Source: a virus
DNA: 36,702 nt
Reading direction: 5' to 3' (one strand)
IMG/VR virus record: IMGVR_UViG_3300022686_000028
Location: 1 to 36,702 of that record
Positions 29,995 through 36,702 of this stretch are shown here, piece after piece (the stretch's first letter is position 1; every line of letters begins with the position of its first letter). The notes beneath the pieces are model-generated. The model was not told the origin of the DNA and ran no database searches. It was given only the letters and a program-made list of their open reading frames with translations. A program made the position numbers and the translations under genes.

Positions 29995-31752
29995 TCAATA
30001 TTCCTCATCGTCTGTCTTGATGATTCCCTCGTAGGCGTAAAATCTCTCACTCCTTGCGCCAAGCTTCCGCCGCTTGGTTTGTGGAAAAACTCTGAACACC
30101 TCTTTTCCAAACGATCTATTCGACATTTCACGGTTACCGTTCTTACGGCACCATTCGCGATAGTGCTCGTAAACGTCCTGGGAAGACACATTCGACATCG
30201 AGTTAGACTTGTAGTGTTGTTGCAGGAATTCACGCGCAGGGTTGTTATCGTTGCGATACTCTTCGAGCTCATCGACGCAGATTTGAGGGATTGTGAAGTC
30301 ATCATTTCTGCGAATTCGATGAAGTCCGCAAACCGCCCAATTGAACATGCCTGGTAGTTCGCCCTTAGCTTCCCAGAATTTCGAACGATCCATGCCCCGG
30401 ATGCGTTCCTCCTTCGTGATCACCTTCTCGAACGGAACGATCAGGATACGGCGCCAGATGCCGCTAGACTTGTCTGAGAACCGCGGTCGGTTGTTGGTGC
30501 CTATCATCAACCTGGCCGTCGGGATCGTGTCTATGCCCGGTATTCCCTTGCGGTCGAAGAACTGGGTATCGCCCGAGGTGTATGCTTTGAGGTACCCCTC
30601 GCAGATCTTATCGAGCTCACCGACGTCGGTGCAGATGTTGACTAGCTTGCCCAGTGTTTGCGACTTGGCGAAGCGATCGCCAAACACTTCGAGCGGAACC
30701 GCCGAGCAGCTATCGTTCCCGAGCATTGCCCGGATGCCGGCACAATAGACAGATTTACCGTTCGAACCGTCGCCTTCCATGATCAGAAATTTGGCGAACG
30801 TCGTGTCGTTCAAGAGCAGGTAGCCAGCCCACTCTTGCAGCAGTTGGATCCGCTCTCCGTCGCCTTCCATCACGGTGTTGAGGTACTTTTTCCAGATCGG
30901 GCAGTCTGCGTCCGGGTCGAATGCATACGGCCTGGCCGAGAGCGTGAACCAACGAGGGTCATGTGGTCGCAGCGGATTCTGCTCGCCGGCCAACAAAGCA
31001 TCCAGGTCGAGGATCCCATTATCCAGGCTTACCCAGTTTTTTTGTTCGCGATCATCGATCCAGCTGCCTCGTTCTACGTCGGAGCTGATCAGTGTTAGAC
31101 TGGCTGTTGCCTTCATAACGTTTGAAACCAGCTGATTGTTGACCTGACGGACCGGCTTTTCATCCTTGGTTCCAACGCTTTCGCGATAAAGACGAACAAA
31201 TTCCTCATCAATGGACGACCAGAGTTTTGCGTGTAGGTCGCCTCGCTTGATCGGTTTGTAGTATTTCCCCGTCCACTTGAAAAATTCGTCCCGCCAGAAC
31301 CTGATCGACCGCCCATGTTTTGTCGAGTATTTGGCAAGGTTGATTTGTGCCAGCCTGGTGGGGTCAACGTCGCTCCGATCGGCTTCAACATCGACTTCGC
31401 TTGCATCGGCCGACGATTCACACAGTGCCTCGAAGTCCGCCCAGCTGTGACCGTCGGCGAAATAGTCGCGCAAGTCCTTACCGTGGTTCTCAGTGATCGC
31501 ATAAGGCAGGATGACATTGCGAACGACGTCGACGTGTTTGGCGATCGCCTGCACCCAACGGCCGGCGCCTTCTTGCCCTGGCCGGTCGCAGTCGCGAACT
31601 ACGTTCACAATGTCGTAGCCCTTGAATGCCTCGGCCATCCAGCCAGGCTTTTCACCGGCGCCGAACGCATTGCAAACGACGGTTGCCTCTGGGTTTTTCG
31701 ACAGTGCTGCGAGCATGTCCGTCGGACCTTCGACGCTGTAAGCTGTTTTCAT
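29995..31752 (-). CDS. Primase-helicase: TOPRIM plus D5_N plus SF3 helicase, 585 aa
   Basis: It begins right at the TOPRIM domain: SVEGPTDML with Glu8, then VVRDCDRPGQEGA with Asp54 and Asp56. D5_N lies in the middle (about 230-320; WVSLDNGILDLDALL and LLQEWAGYLLL). The SF3 helicase follows, with Walker A GDGSNGKS (327-334), Walker B-like VNICTDVGELD, motif C ARLMIGTNNRPRF and arginine finger GIWRRI. A winged-helix tail (YEHYREWCRKNG) ends it. ATG 31752 lies 1 nt after the stop of the 88-aa ORF. The zinc-binding and N-terminal primase half is a separate gene upstream. It is required for phage DNA replication. Confidence 0.9.
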   Translation of the reverse strand: MKTAYSVEGPTDMLAALSKNPEATVVCNAFGAGEKPGWMAEAFKGYDIVNVVRDCDRPGQEGAGRWVQAIAKHVDVVRNVILPYAITENHGKDLRDYFADGHSWADFEALCESSADASEVDVEADRSDVDPTRLAQINLAKYSTKHGRSIRFWRDEFFKWTGKYYKPIKRGDLHAKLWSSIDEEFVRLYRESVGTKDEKPVRQVNNQLVSNVMKATASLTLISSDVERGSWIDDREQKNWVSLDNGILDLDALLAGEQNPLRPHDPRWFTLSARPYAFDPDADCPIWKKYLNTVMEGDGERIQLLQEWAGYLLLNDTTFAKFLIMEGDGSNGKSVYCAGIRAMLGNDSCSAVPLEVFGDRFAKSQTLGKLVNICTDVGELDKICEGYLKAYTSGDTQFFDRKGIPGIDTIPTARLMIGTNNRPRFSDKSSGIWRRILIVPFEKVITKEERIRGMDRSKFWEAKGELPGMFNWAVCGLHRIRRNDDFTIPQICVDELEEYRNDNNPAREFLQQHYKSNSMSNVSSQDVYEHYREWCRKNGNREMSNRSFGKEVFRVFPQTKRRKLGARSERFYAYEGIIKTDDEEY

Positions 31753-31753
31753 T

Positions 31754-32020
31754 TCAGCCGATCCATTCCTTGGCTGTTGTTGGTTGAAAAACAAACGGAA
31801 TGTGCACAACTTCCGCGTACTTACATAAGCGATCCCTCAAAGTCCTTGCGACATGTTCCGATGAGTTGCATTGTGGAGTGCCGTAGACTCTGTGAAACAA
31901 AATGCAGTCATCGACAACGAGCCACCAACAATCGTCAATTATCATTGTCAACCCGCCCCTGGGTGTTGTTGCCCGTTTGACGGGAACCTTTCTGCACATA
32001 GACAGATATTTGTCCGACAT
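31754..32020 (-). CDS. 88-aa ORF inserted between the primase halves
   Basis: It starts at ATG 32020 just after the TAG of the primase N-terminal gene (TAGGAT forms the Shine-Dalgarno element) and ends 1 nt before the helicase gene start. The protein has a hydrophobic segment (TMIIDDCWWLVVDDCILFH), five Cys and a basic helix (HVARTLRDRLCKYAEVVHIP). It carries no HNH, GIY-YIG, intein or intron signature. It interrupts what is one protein in many phages. Confidence 0.6.
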   Translation of the reverse strand: MSDKYLSMCRKVPVKRATTPRGGLTMIIDDCWWLVVDDCILFHRVYGTPQCNSSEHVARTLRDRLCKYAEVVHIPFVFQPTTAKEWIG

Positions 32021-32031
32021 GGCTTTTTATC

Positions 32032-32670
32032 CTAAGAATCGATCCGAAAATTCCCCATCAAACCCGGCTTACTGCCGTACGTCACCTTGACTTTCACCCA
32101 CTCGACTTCTTTCGTTTTTCGGCTGAACTTCGGTAGCGTCCCGCCGCTGGCGTTGTAGATCACCCATCCGCGATCCTTGCCGGCTTGGTTGCGAATAGGA
32201 AACGCGACAACAACGTGGCGTTTCCTATACTTGGCCAGTCTGCCGCCGGCAGCTTTCACCGCGGCCGGTTCTATTGGCGGTTTCGTCCGGCACCAGTTGG
32301 CAACCACGGCATCGGACCATTCCAAAAATTCGAGGCGTTCGGCAGGATCGGCTTTCGTTTTCTCAACTTTGACACCGACGTATTCCGCCACCTGGCCGAG
32401 CGACTCGCGGAAGTCCCAACCGTTCAGCCACTGCAGTGCAGCAAAGCCGTCGCCGTTTTTCGTCGAAAAACATCGGTTGCACATCAGAGCGCCCGCTGCC
32501 TGATCGATCATGCGAAAACGATCCTCACCGCCACACTTGGGGCATGGATGATGCTGGCCGTCGAGAAGATCGCCGCCGACGCCACCCAGGTGTGAGATAA
32601 TCTCGATCCACCTGGTGGCGGCAGCTGCGCGAACTAGTTCAACGTCTGGGGTTTGTCGCTTCCGTGACAC
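32032..32670 (-). CDS. Primase N-terminal half with zinc-binding domain, 212 aa
   Basis: The zinc-binding domain is HHPCPKCGGEDRFRM, then MCNRCFSTKNGDGF and ALQWLNGWDF, as in phage DnaG/gp4-type primases, where it recognises the template. The RNA polymerase N-subdomain follows (KYRKRHVVVAFPIRNQAGKDRGW). The protein stops at KPGLMGNFRIDS, where the TOPRIM domain would normally continue. I chose GTG 32670 (AAGGA 8 nt upstream). An earlier ATG would need a 148-nt overlap with the 68-aa gene. It must act with the downstream TOPRIM-helicase protein. Confidence 0.8.
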   Translation of the reverse strand: MSRKRQTPDVELVRAAAATRWIEIISHLGGVGGDLLDGQHHPCPKCGGEDRFRMIDQAAGALMCNRCFSTKNGDGFAALQWLNGWDFRESLGQVAEYVGVKVEKTKADPAERLEFLEWSDAVVANWCRTKPPIEPAAVKAAGGRLAKYRKRHVVVAFPIRNQAGKDRGWVIYNASGGTLPKFSRKTKEVEWVKVKVTYGSKPGLMGNFRIDS

Positions 32671-32840
32671 TCGGGCGGTCCTTCTGGTGCAAAGCATTTC
32701 CTCGCGTACAACCACAGGCTGTTGAGCACCGTTGGATCCAGTGCAATTCGACTGGCGTTCTGGCAGCGTAAATCGAGCCACACATGGTAGCCGTCGAAAC
32801 TGGCATAGACGCCGTCGCCGAGGTAGATGTCGTTGCTCAT
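32634..32840 (-). CDS. Conserved small phage protein, 68 aa
   Basis: It starts at ATG 32840 with AGAGGG upstream, overlapping the preceding TGA. The sequence MSNDIYLGDGVYASFDGYHV, then WLDLR, then RIALDPTVLNSLWLYAR, is a pattern I recognise from many phages and prophages (small, function unknown). That recognition shows this frame is real and shortens the primase gene that overlaps it. Confidence 0.75.
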   Translation of the reverse strand: MSNDIYLGDGVYASFDGYHVWLDLRCQNASRIALDPTVLNSLWLYARKCFAPEGPPECHGSDKPQTLN

Positions 32841-33160
32841 GACGCCCTCTTTTCTTTCACCCGTTTCACCTTCACGGTTTCATCGCCTGGCGTCCGTTCA
32901 ACTTCGATGCCGCCATGGACGTAACGGTGCATGTTGAGCTTTCGCATGGTCGCCAGGATGCCTTCGAGGTAGTATTCGTGCTTTTCCTTCCACTCTTTTT
33001 GCTGTGCTTTGGCGTCCAGTGCCTTCACCGCGATCGCGTCCAGCTCTGGGATCCCCTTGTCCTCCATGCCCGTGAGCGGTTTTTGCGACGGCGCTTTCTG
33101 CGAGGCACGTTTCGGTGCCGACTTTTTCTTGGCGGTTTTTTTCTTCTTAGCGACTGTCAT
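32837..33160 (-). CDS. Lys-rich basic protein, 107 aa
   Basis: It starts at ATG 33160 with AAAGGAAGAG upstream. Residues 1-32 are a Lys/Ala-rich tail (VAKKKKTAKKKSAPKRASQK), like histone-H1-type tails. A helical domain (GMEDKGIPELDAIAVKALDA, then coil) and a beta end (YVHGGIEVERTPGDETVKVKRVKEK) follow. I associate this type with a small phage protein found beside ERCC4-type nucleases. Nucleic-acid binding is likely and the function unknown. Confidence 0.6.
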   Translation of the reverse strand: MTVAKKKKTAKKKSAPKRASQKAPSQKPLTGMEDKGIPELDAIAVKALDAKAQQKEWKEKHEYYLEGILATMRKLNMHRYVHGGIEVERTPGDETVKVKRVKEKRAS

Positions 33161-33680
33161 TCTCTTCTTCCTTTTTCTTGACGAACCTTTTGAGATAACG
33201 AAACGTCGCAATTTCCGCATGGCGACGATTGACAGCAAAAAACCATGGTGTTCGGTAGTCCTGCATCATTGCCAAGATCGAGCTGTTGATCGTCTTAGCA
33301 ATCGTCTGAAGCGATCTAGAGCTGCCCCAGTCGGTATGGCGGCCGCCTTCCAGCAGCACATCAAGTCCGCATTCAACGATCACAATCCCCGCCTCGATCT
33401 TCGAGAGGTTTTCTAATTCCTGTTCGAACCGATCGCGCCGCCCGCCCCAGCCCAAGATCGTGCTGATGCAGTCCTCGCAGGATTTCCTTTCAACGGCCAC
33501 GAGACCCTTGTATCCGTCAACGGAATAGTCGCCCAGGCCGTGAGGATGTCGGCCGAGCGATGCGTACTGTGTTTGGACCGTCCACATGCGATCCTGGTTG
33601 GGCACGTCGCAGCGAATGCGATCGAACGTGTACGGCCAGCCTTCAGCCGAGTCGACCAGGATTGTGTGGGGGAATTGCAT
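33147..33680 (-). CDS. ERCC4-type nuclease, 177 aa
   Basis: The ERCC4/XPF nuclease motif GDx(n)ERKx3D is present: DSAE near residue 10, GDYSV (50-54), VERKSCED (63-70) and a following basic helix (RRDRFEQELENL). The IVIVECGLD strand fits the fold. The family cuts branched or flapped DNA. In phages it accompanies primase and helicase genes, suggesting recombination or repair during replication. I chose ATG 33680 (GAGG upstream). It overlaps the start of the Lys-rich gene by 14 nt. A terminator lies just before it. Confidence 0.85.
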   Translation of the reverse strand: MQFPHTILVDSAEGWPYTFDRIRCDVPNQDRMWTVQTQYASLGRHPHGLGDYSVDGYKGLVAVERKSCEDCISTILGWGGRRDRFEQELENLSKIEAGIVIVECGLDVLLEGGRHTDWGSSRSLQTIAKTINSSILAMMQDYRTPWFFAVNRRHAEIATFRYLKRFVKKKEEENDSR

Positions 33681-33692
33681 TGCAACTGCCTC

Positions 33693-33714
33693 AAAAAGGC
33701 CAGGCGTCCCTGGC
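33693..33714 (-). terminator. Intrinsic terminator just upstream of the ERCC4 nuclease gene
   Basis: On the minus strand GCCAGG, GACG, CCTGGC forms a 6-bp GC-rich stem with a 4-nt loop, then C and TTTTT. It ends about 12 nt before the ATG at 33680, the same tight placement as the terminators at 9605 and 24564. The stem is short, so it may be a weaker terminator or attenuator. Confidence 0.6.
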
Positions 33715-33853
33715 TCATTCCTCAAATGGGTTGTCGACCACTATGGCGCCCGTCGGCTATTACGTTTTTTGTGTGGACACCAACAGAGCCCCGGAATTTA
33801 TTTCATTGACGCGGTACCCCGCCGCGCCTCGGGCCTGGTGCCCATCTCCAGGG

Positions 33854-34081
33854 CTAGGCAGGGTTAGAGCCTTTACACTCGTATTCGCCGCACCACGCAA
33901 TCGCAAGTGTTACGGGCCAAATATGGCAAAATCCAAGATCTTCTGTCATTCCGTCGTCGACTTCCTGTTCTGTCGGCTCTCTTGGGACCGGTGCATTTCG
34001 CCTACAAATACCGACCGCCGGTTCGATGTTCGGCAGCCAAAACTTGCAGGTGTCGCATTGCTGAATTACGGCATTGCTCAC
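33854..34081 (-). CDS. Conserved Cys-containing phage protein, 75 aa
   Basis: It starts at GTG 34081 with GAGGAG upstream, which decides the start. It has CDTCKFW, VGICRRNAPVP and WPVTLAIAWCGEY. I recognise this arrangement in small phage zinc-binding proteins of unknown function. The gap behind it (33726-33853) holds only the terminator and no gene I can support. Confidence 0.7.
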   Translation of the reverse strand: MSNAVIQQCDTCKFWLPNIEPAVGICRRNAPVPREPTEQEVDDGMTEDLGFCHIWPVTLAIAWCGEYECKGSNPA

Positions 34082-34086
34082 GGTAT

Positions 34087-34257
34087 CTACTCCTCTTCAA
34101 CGAGCTTTGCGTAGGCCACAAGATCGGGATATTCCTCGGCCCACTCTTGCTGTAAGAACCACCGCCAGTAGTGATCTGGCACTTCCCCGAGCCGCTTGCC
34201 TTTCCATTTGCCGAACGGCATGCGGTCGTCGTCGTGTAATGTCGTTCGCTCGCCCAC
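34087..34257 (-). CDS. DUF3820-like small protein, 56 aa
   Basis: It starts at GTG 34257 with GAGG 7 nt upstream. The product reads DDDRMPFGKWKGKRLGEVP, then DHYWRWFLQQEWAEEYPDL. MPFGK.KGK...VP..Y..W is the diagnostic signature of DUF3820 (PF12843), a small protein common in phages and some bacteria. A longer frame on the same strand at 34002-34280 was rejected in its favour. The molecular role is not known. Confidence 0.75.
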   Translation of the reverse strand: MGERTTLHDDDRMPFGKWKGKRLGEVPDHYWRWFLQQEWAEEYPDLVAYAKLVEEE

Positions 34258-34261
34258 GCCA

Positions 34262-34444
34262 TCACCTCGTCATCTGCCAAATGAAATTGTGCTTACACCA
34301 ACAGTTGTATTTTGGTTTGTTGCACGTTCCGCATCTCGGGAAGTCTTCGCGCGTTGTTCCCTCGTCCGGATAGTCGTGCAGGTTGTAGTCCATGTCCCCG
34401 CTGTTGTCGTCCTGGTCGTCGTCCCATTCGTCGTCGAAGCACAT
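34262..34444 (-). CDS. Acidic small zinc-binding protein, 60 aa
   Basis: ATG 34444 follows the helicase stop (34446) by 1 nt. The N-terminal half is almost entirely Asp/Glu (MCFDDEWDDDQDDNSGD), which could mimic DNA. The C-terminal half has CGTC and CWC pairs. The end overlaps the Shine-Dalgarno sequence of the next gene. The function is unknown. Confidence 0.6.
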   Translation of the reverse strand: MCFDDEWDDDQDDNSGDMDYNLHDYPDEGTTREDFPRCGTCNKPKYNCWCKHNFIWQMTR

Positions 34445-34445
34445 T

Positions 34446-36702
34446 TCATTTGGCCCCCGTCTCGATCAGCTCGCGTAGAAACGTCTTGCGGTACTGTATT
34501 CCGGTCCGCCGGCACATGGTGTCTGCGGTTCCCTTTTTACCAATCAACAAACACAACTTTTTTGCTCGGCTGATCGCAGTGTAGATCCACGATCTGTCGC
34601 ACAGTCGCATGGCGCCTGGGTATTCGTCCAGCATTGTGATAGCGACCGGGAATTCTGATCCTTGGCTCTTGTGTGCGCTGATCGCATATGCCAAGTCCCA
34701 GCTGCAGCCAGTGCTTGGCCCATCGTCGTCGTCTTCGCTTTGCTTTCCACGTGGCACAACAACCAAGCGGTCGGGCGATTCGAGCTTAATAATCAATCGC
34801 TTCAATTCCAGCTCAACCACGCGGCCGATTTCGCCGTTGGCGACGTATGCGCGTCGTGGCTCGCCGTCCTCATCCAGGATCTTGTTCCCGTCCTCGTCGA
34901 TGATGTCCAGCTGCGTGTTGCGCGTGTTCACAACTTTGTCGTCCAGCCGGAACGGATTGCCCGGCAGCGATGGATTGCCGTTGAACTCGGCTTGCAGAAT
35001 CTGGTTGAGTTTTGTGCGAGCGAGTGGCGACTTTTTGTTGACCGGCACGATCACCTGGCAATCCCACACTTGGTCGAATCCCGAATTGGCCATCGCGTGC
35101 AGCGAGTCGATCATCTTTTGGATCTGTGCCTCGGGTGTTGGCGCGTCCAGGACTTTGAGATTGTCGCCGCCATCAACGTCGATCTTCTCGATTCCGTCCC
35201 ACGGTTCGTCGCGTCGAATCTGCTGGCACACCTGGACGATGTGCCCGGAATTGCGGCGCACCTCGGTGAGCTCGGCATACGGAATCCCCGCCTCGATCAT
35301 GTCTCGCAGCGGCGCACCGTGCCCGACCGGTGCCAGCTGCTGGACGTCGCCAACCAGGATCAACTGGCACGTGTTCCGGATCGCCTGCAAAACGCACGAC
35401 ATCAACGTGGTGTCGAGCATTGACGATTCGTCCCCCACCACAAACCGATACGGCAGCGGATTGTCGCTGTTATGTTCAAACGTCCATGCGCCGGTTTCGG
35501 ACAATTGCGAAACGGCCAGCAGCGAGTGCCAGGTACGCGCCTGCAATTTTATCCCGCACTCGTGGAGCGATTCCGTGATCCGCACCGCTGCCTTGCCTGT
35601 CGGACAGCCGACAGCCACCTTGTCGATGCCGTACTTTTTGATCGCCTGGCCGAGCAGCCTAGCCGCCGTATACGTCTTGCCGGTTCCCGGTCCACCGCCC
35701 AAGATCGCAATTTCCCGCCGCGAGACGATGCGAGCCGCGGCCGCCTGGTGTTCCGACAATCCGTCGGGTGTCGGTTCCGCGGGTGTGCCGAACGCCGACA
35801 TTACTCGCGCCCGCTTAGCGACGGTATGTTCGGCATTCGCCTTGCTGGATTCCGCCAACCATCGAATGTCGCCATCCCAACCGAGCGGCCCGTCCGCGCC
35901 GTCTGTCCACCTGGCCGAAAGCAACTTCGCACGCAGTGCTAGTCGAACGGCCTTCCCGAAGTCGACTTCCGCGCCGCCGATCTGTTCGGCCAGCGACTGA
36001 GCAATCGCCCCGTCGTAGTGCCACGTCGATCCGCTCTGGTTGCGTGCGATCGCATTCCACGCGCAGAGGGCCTGCCGCTTCATGGCCGCCGGCGGATGTC
36101 CAAGGTCGAGATACAGGGCATCGCAGCGCCCGAACCCGCAGCCACGGAACGACATCAGTAGATACGGGTTTCTGCGGATCAGCCGCGGCGCCTCATTGCC
36201 CCACGTGCGAACCGCCCGCTTTGCGGTTTCTTTCGGAAAGCCACGACCGTCCAGTAGTTCGATCAGCTCGATCGTACAGCCCTCGAGCGCGTACTTGACT
36301 CGCAACGTCGTGGCTGCTGCCTCTGCCAAATCCATCGACAGCCGCGGGACAGCCTGCGCCGCCACGTCGGGATGCTCACGCAGGATTTCGACGGCCTTGG
36401 ATTTGAATTCGTCCCACAACCGGCGAGCGATGGCCAGGCCTATTCCGTCCAGCTGTTTGAGGTAGGCGATGATTCCCGCCTGGCCGTGTGGTTGCACCTC
36501 GACAAACGTTTTGAACGCAAACTGCTTTTCGGTTTCGTTCGTTCGCTTGTTGGTGTACTCCGTCCAGTAGCCGAAAAACCGATACGTCAGCCGCGTCTTG
36601 AGATCACCGTTCTCGCTCGGCCCCTTGAGCCCGACCGGTTCCTCTTGGTCGACCGGCTGGCCAGACGCAACGATGACGTCGCCATTCGCGTTTTTGAAAC
36701 GC
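34446..36702 (-). CDS. RecD2-type SF1B helicase (5' end outside window)
   Basis: The frame stays open past a GTG at 36497 to the window edge, reading RFFGYWTEYTNKRTNETEKQ and FAFKTFVEVQPHGQAGIIAY. This resembles the N-terminal OB region of RecD2/TraA-type helicases, so the start lies outside. A helix-hairpin region (GIGLAIARRLWDEF), Walker A GGGPGTGKT (about 35673-35699), motif II FVVGDESSMLD, GDVQQLAPVGHG, an SH3-like insert, motif V ISAHKSQGSEF and motif VI YTAISRAKK follow. It unwinds DNA in recombination-dependent replication. At least 752 codons are visible. Confidence 0.9.
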   Translation of the reverse strand, partial: RFKNANGDVIVASGQPVDQEEPVGLKGPSENGDLKTRLTYRFFGYWTEYTNKRTNETEKQFAFKTFVEVQPHGQAGIIAYLKQLDGIGLAIARRLWDEFKSKAVEILREHPDVAAQAVPRLSMDLAEAAATTLRVKYALEGCTIELIELLDGRGFPKETAKRAVRTWGNEAPRLIRRNPYLLMSFRGCGFGRCDALYLDLGHPPAAMKRQALCAWNAIARNQSGSTWHYDGAIAQSLAEQIGGAEVDFGKAVRLALRAKLLSARWTDGADGPLGWDGDIRWLAESSKANAEHTVAKRARVMSAFGTPAEPTPDGLSEHQAAAARIVSRREIAILGGGPGTGKTYTAARLLGQAIKKYGIDKVAVGCPTGKAAVRITESLHECGIKLQARTWHSLLAVSQLSETGAWTFEHNSDNPLPYRFVVGDESSMLDTTLMSCVLQAIRNTCQLILVGDVQQLAPVGHGAPLRDMIEAGIPYAELTEVRRNSGHIVQVCQQIRRDEPWDGIEKIDVDGGDNLKVLDAPTPEAQIQKMIDSLHAMANSGFDQVWDCQVIVPVNKKSPLARTKLNQILQAEFNGNPSLPGNPFRLDDKVVNTRNTQLDIIDEDGNKILDEDGEPRRAYVANGEIGRVVELELKRLIIKLESPDRLVVVPRGKQSEDDDDGPSTGCSWDLAYAISAHKSQGSEFPVAITMLDEYPGAMRLCDRSWIYTAISRAKKLCLLIGKKGTADTMCRRTGIQYRKTFLRELIETGAK

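Noticed and set aside
31754-32034. Group I intron or intein splitting the primase
   Set aside because: The 88-aa ORF has no homing endonuclease or intein motif. The flanking genes have their own stop and start codons with Shine-Dalgarno-like elements.
34002-34280. 92-codon minus-strand frame overlapping the DUF3820-like gene
   Set aside because: The other frame gives MPFGKWKGK...VP..Y..W with a good Shine-Dalgarno sequence. This frame has no recognisable pattern and overlaps two real genes.
34609-36000. Long open frame (463 codons) on the plus strand opposite the helicase
   Set aside because: It is the mirror of a GC-rich helicase gene with clear motifs. It has no domain pattern, a Ser/Arg/Pro-rich random-like composition and no neighbour on that strand.
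1-36702. Possible prophage or lysogeny module
   Set aside because: No integrase, excisionase, repressor-operator set or attachment site could be recognised in this window. The missing part of the genome could still hold one.

Overview
The window is a contiguous piece of a tailed double-stranded DNA virus (Caudoviricetes) with siphovirus-type genes. Every gene I could support lies on the minus strand, so transcription runs from high to low coordinates. Genes are tightly packed, often with TGA/ATG overlaps. I found no tRNA, integrase, excisionase or CRISPR array. Host identity is an inference. Two small proteins begin with twin-arginine signals of the kind abundant in Planctomycetes. A secreted Pro-rich protein carries a CANGVCR-like motif. 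A fibre-type gene block (130, 188, LamG and 202 aa proteins) resembles sets I associate with marine phages. An aquatic, possibly planctomycete, host is my best guess.

Replication and early region (about 29.9 to 36.7 kb). A RecD2-type helicase runs off the right edge. It is followed by small Zn-binding or hypothetical proteins, a DUF3820-like protein, an ERCC4-type nuclease, a Lys-rich protein, and a primase split into two genes (zinc-binding plus N-terminal half; TOPRIM plus D5/SF3 helicase half) by an 88-aa ORF. Downstream of the primase-helicase is an AT-rich gap with short repeats that could be an origin.

Accessory region (24.7 to 29.8 kb). This holds about 18 small genes, most unknown. 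Many carry CxxC zinc motifs, and one has a C2H2 finger. Two have Tat signals, two have membrane segments, and one resembles the Acb2/Tad1 hairpin family of cyclic-nucleotide sponges. Between 24.8 and 26.4 kb the starts are preceded by near-identical copies of one Shine-Dalgarno cassette.

Lysis and fibre region (16.3 to 24.6 kb). A one-pass membrane protein is followed by a 92-aa protein, a matrixin-type metalloprotease with PG-binding-like prodomain and cysteine switch, a secreted Pro-rich protein, a holin-like protein and a 32-aa membrane peptide. No muramidase, amidase or other classical endolysin is visible. The adsorption set follows, including a LamG protein and an 879-aa beta-helix spike with a threefold inserted module.

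Head and tail region (0 to 16.3 kb). The order is HNH nuclease, large terminase, portal, ClpP-like protease, collagen-like beta-helix fibre, 116-aa protein, HK97-type capsid protein, connector, stopper, gp10-like protein, tail terminator, tail tube, tail assembly chaperone pair with a canonical -1 slippery heptamer, tape measure protein and tail-tip proteins.

The most notable regulatory structure is a layout seen twice, before the capsid gene and before the first gene of the lysis block. A TTGACA-type promoter is followed by a leader of about 100 nt and a strong intrinsic terminator that ends about 15 to 25 nt before the start codon. A third, weaker terminator abuts the ERCC4 nuclease gene.
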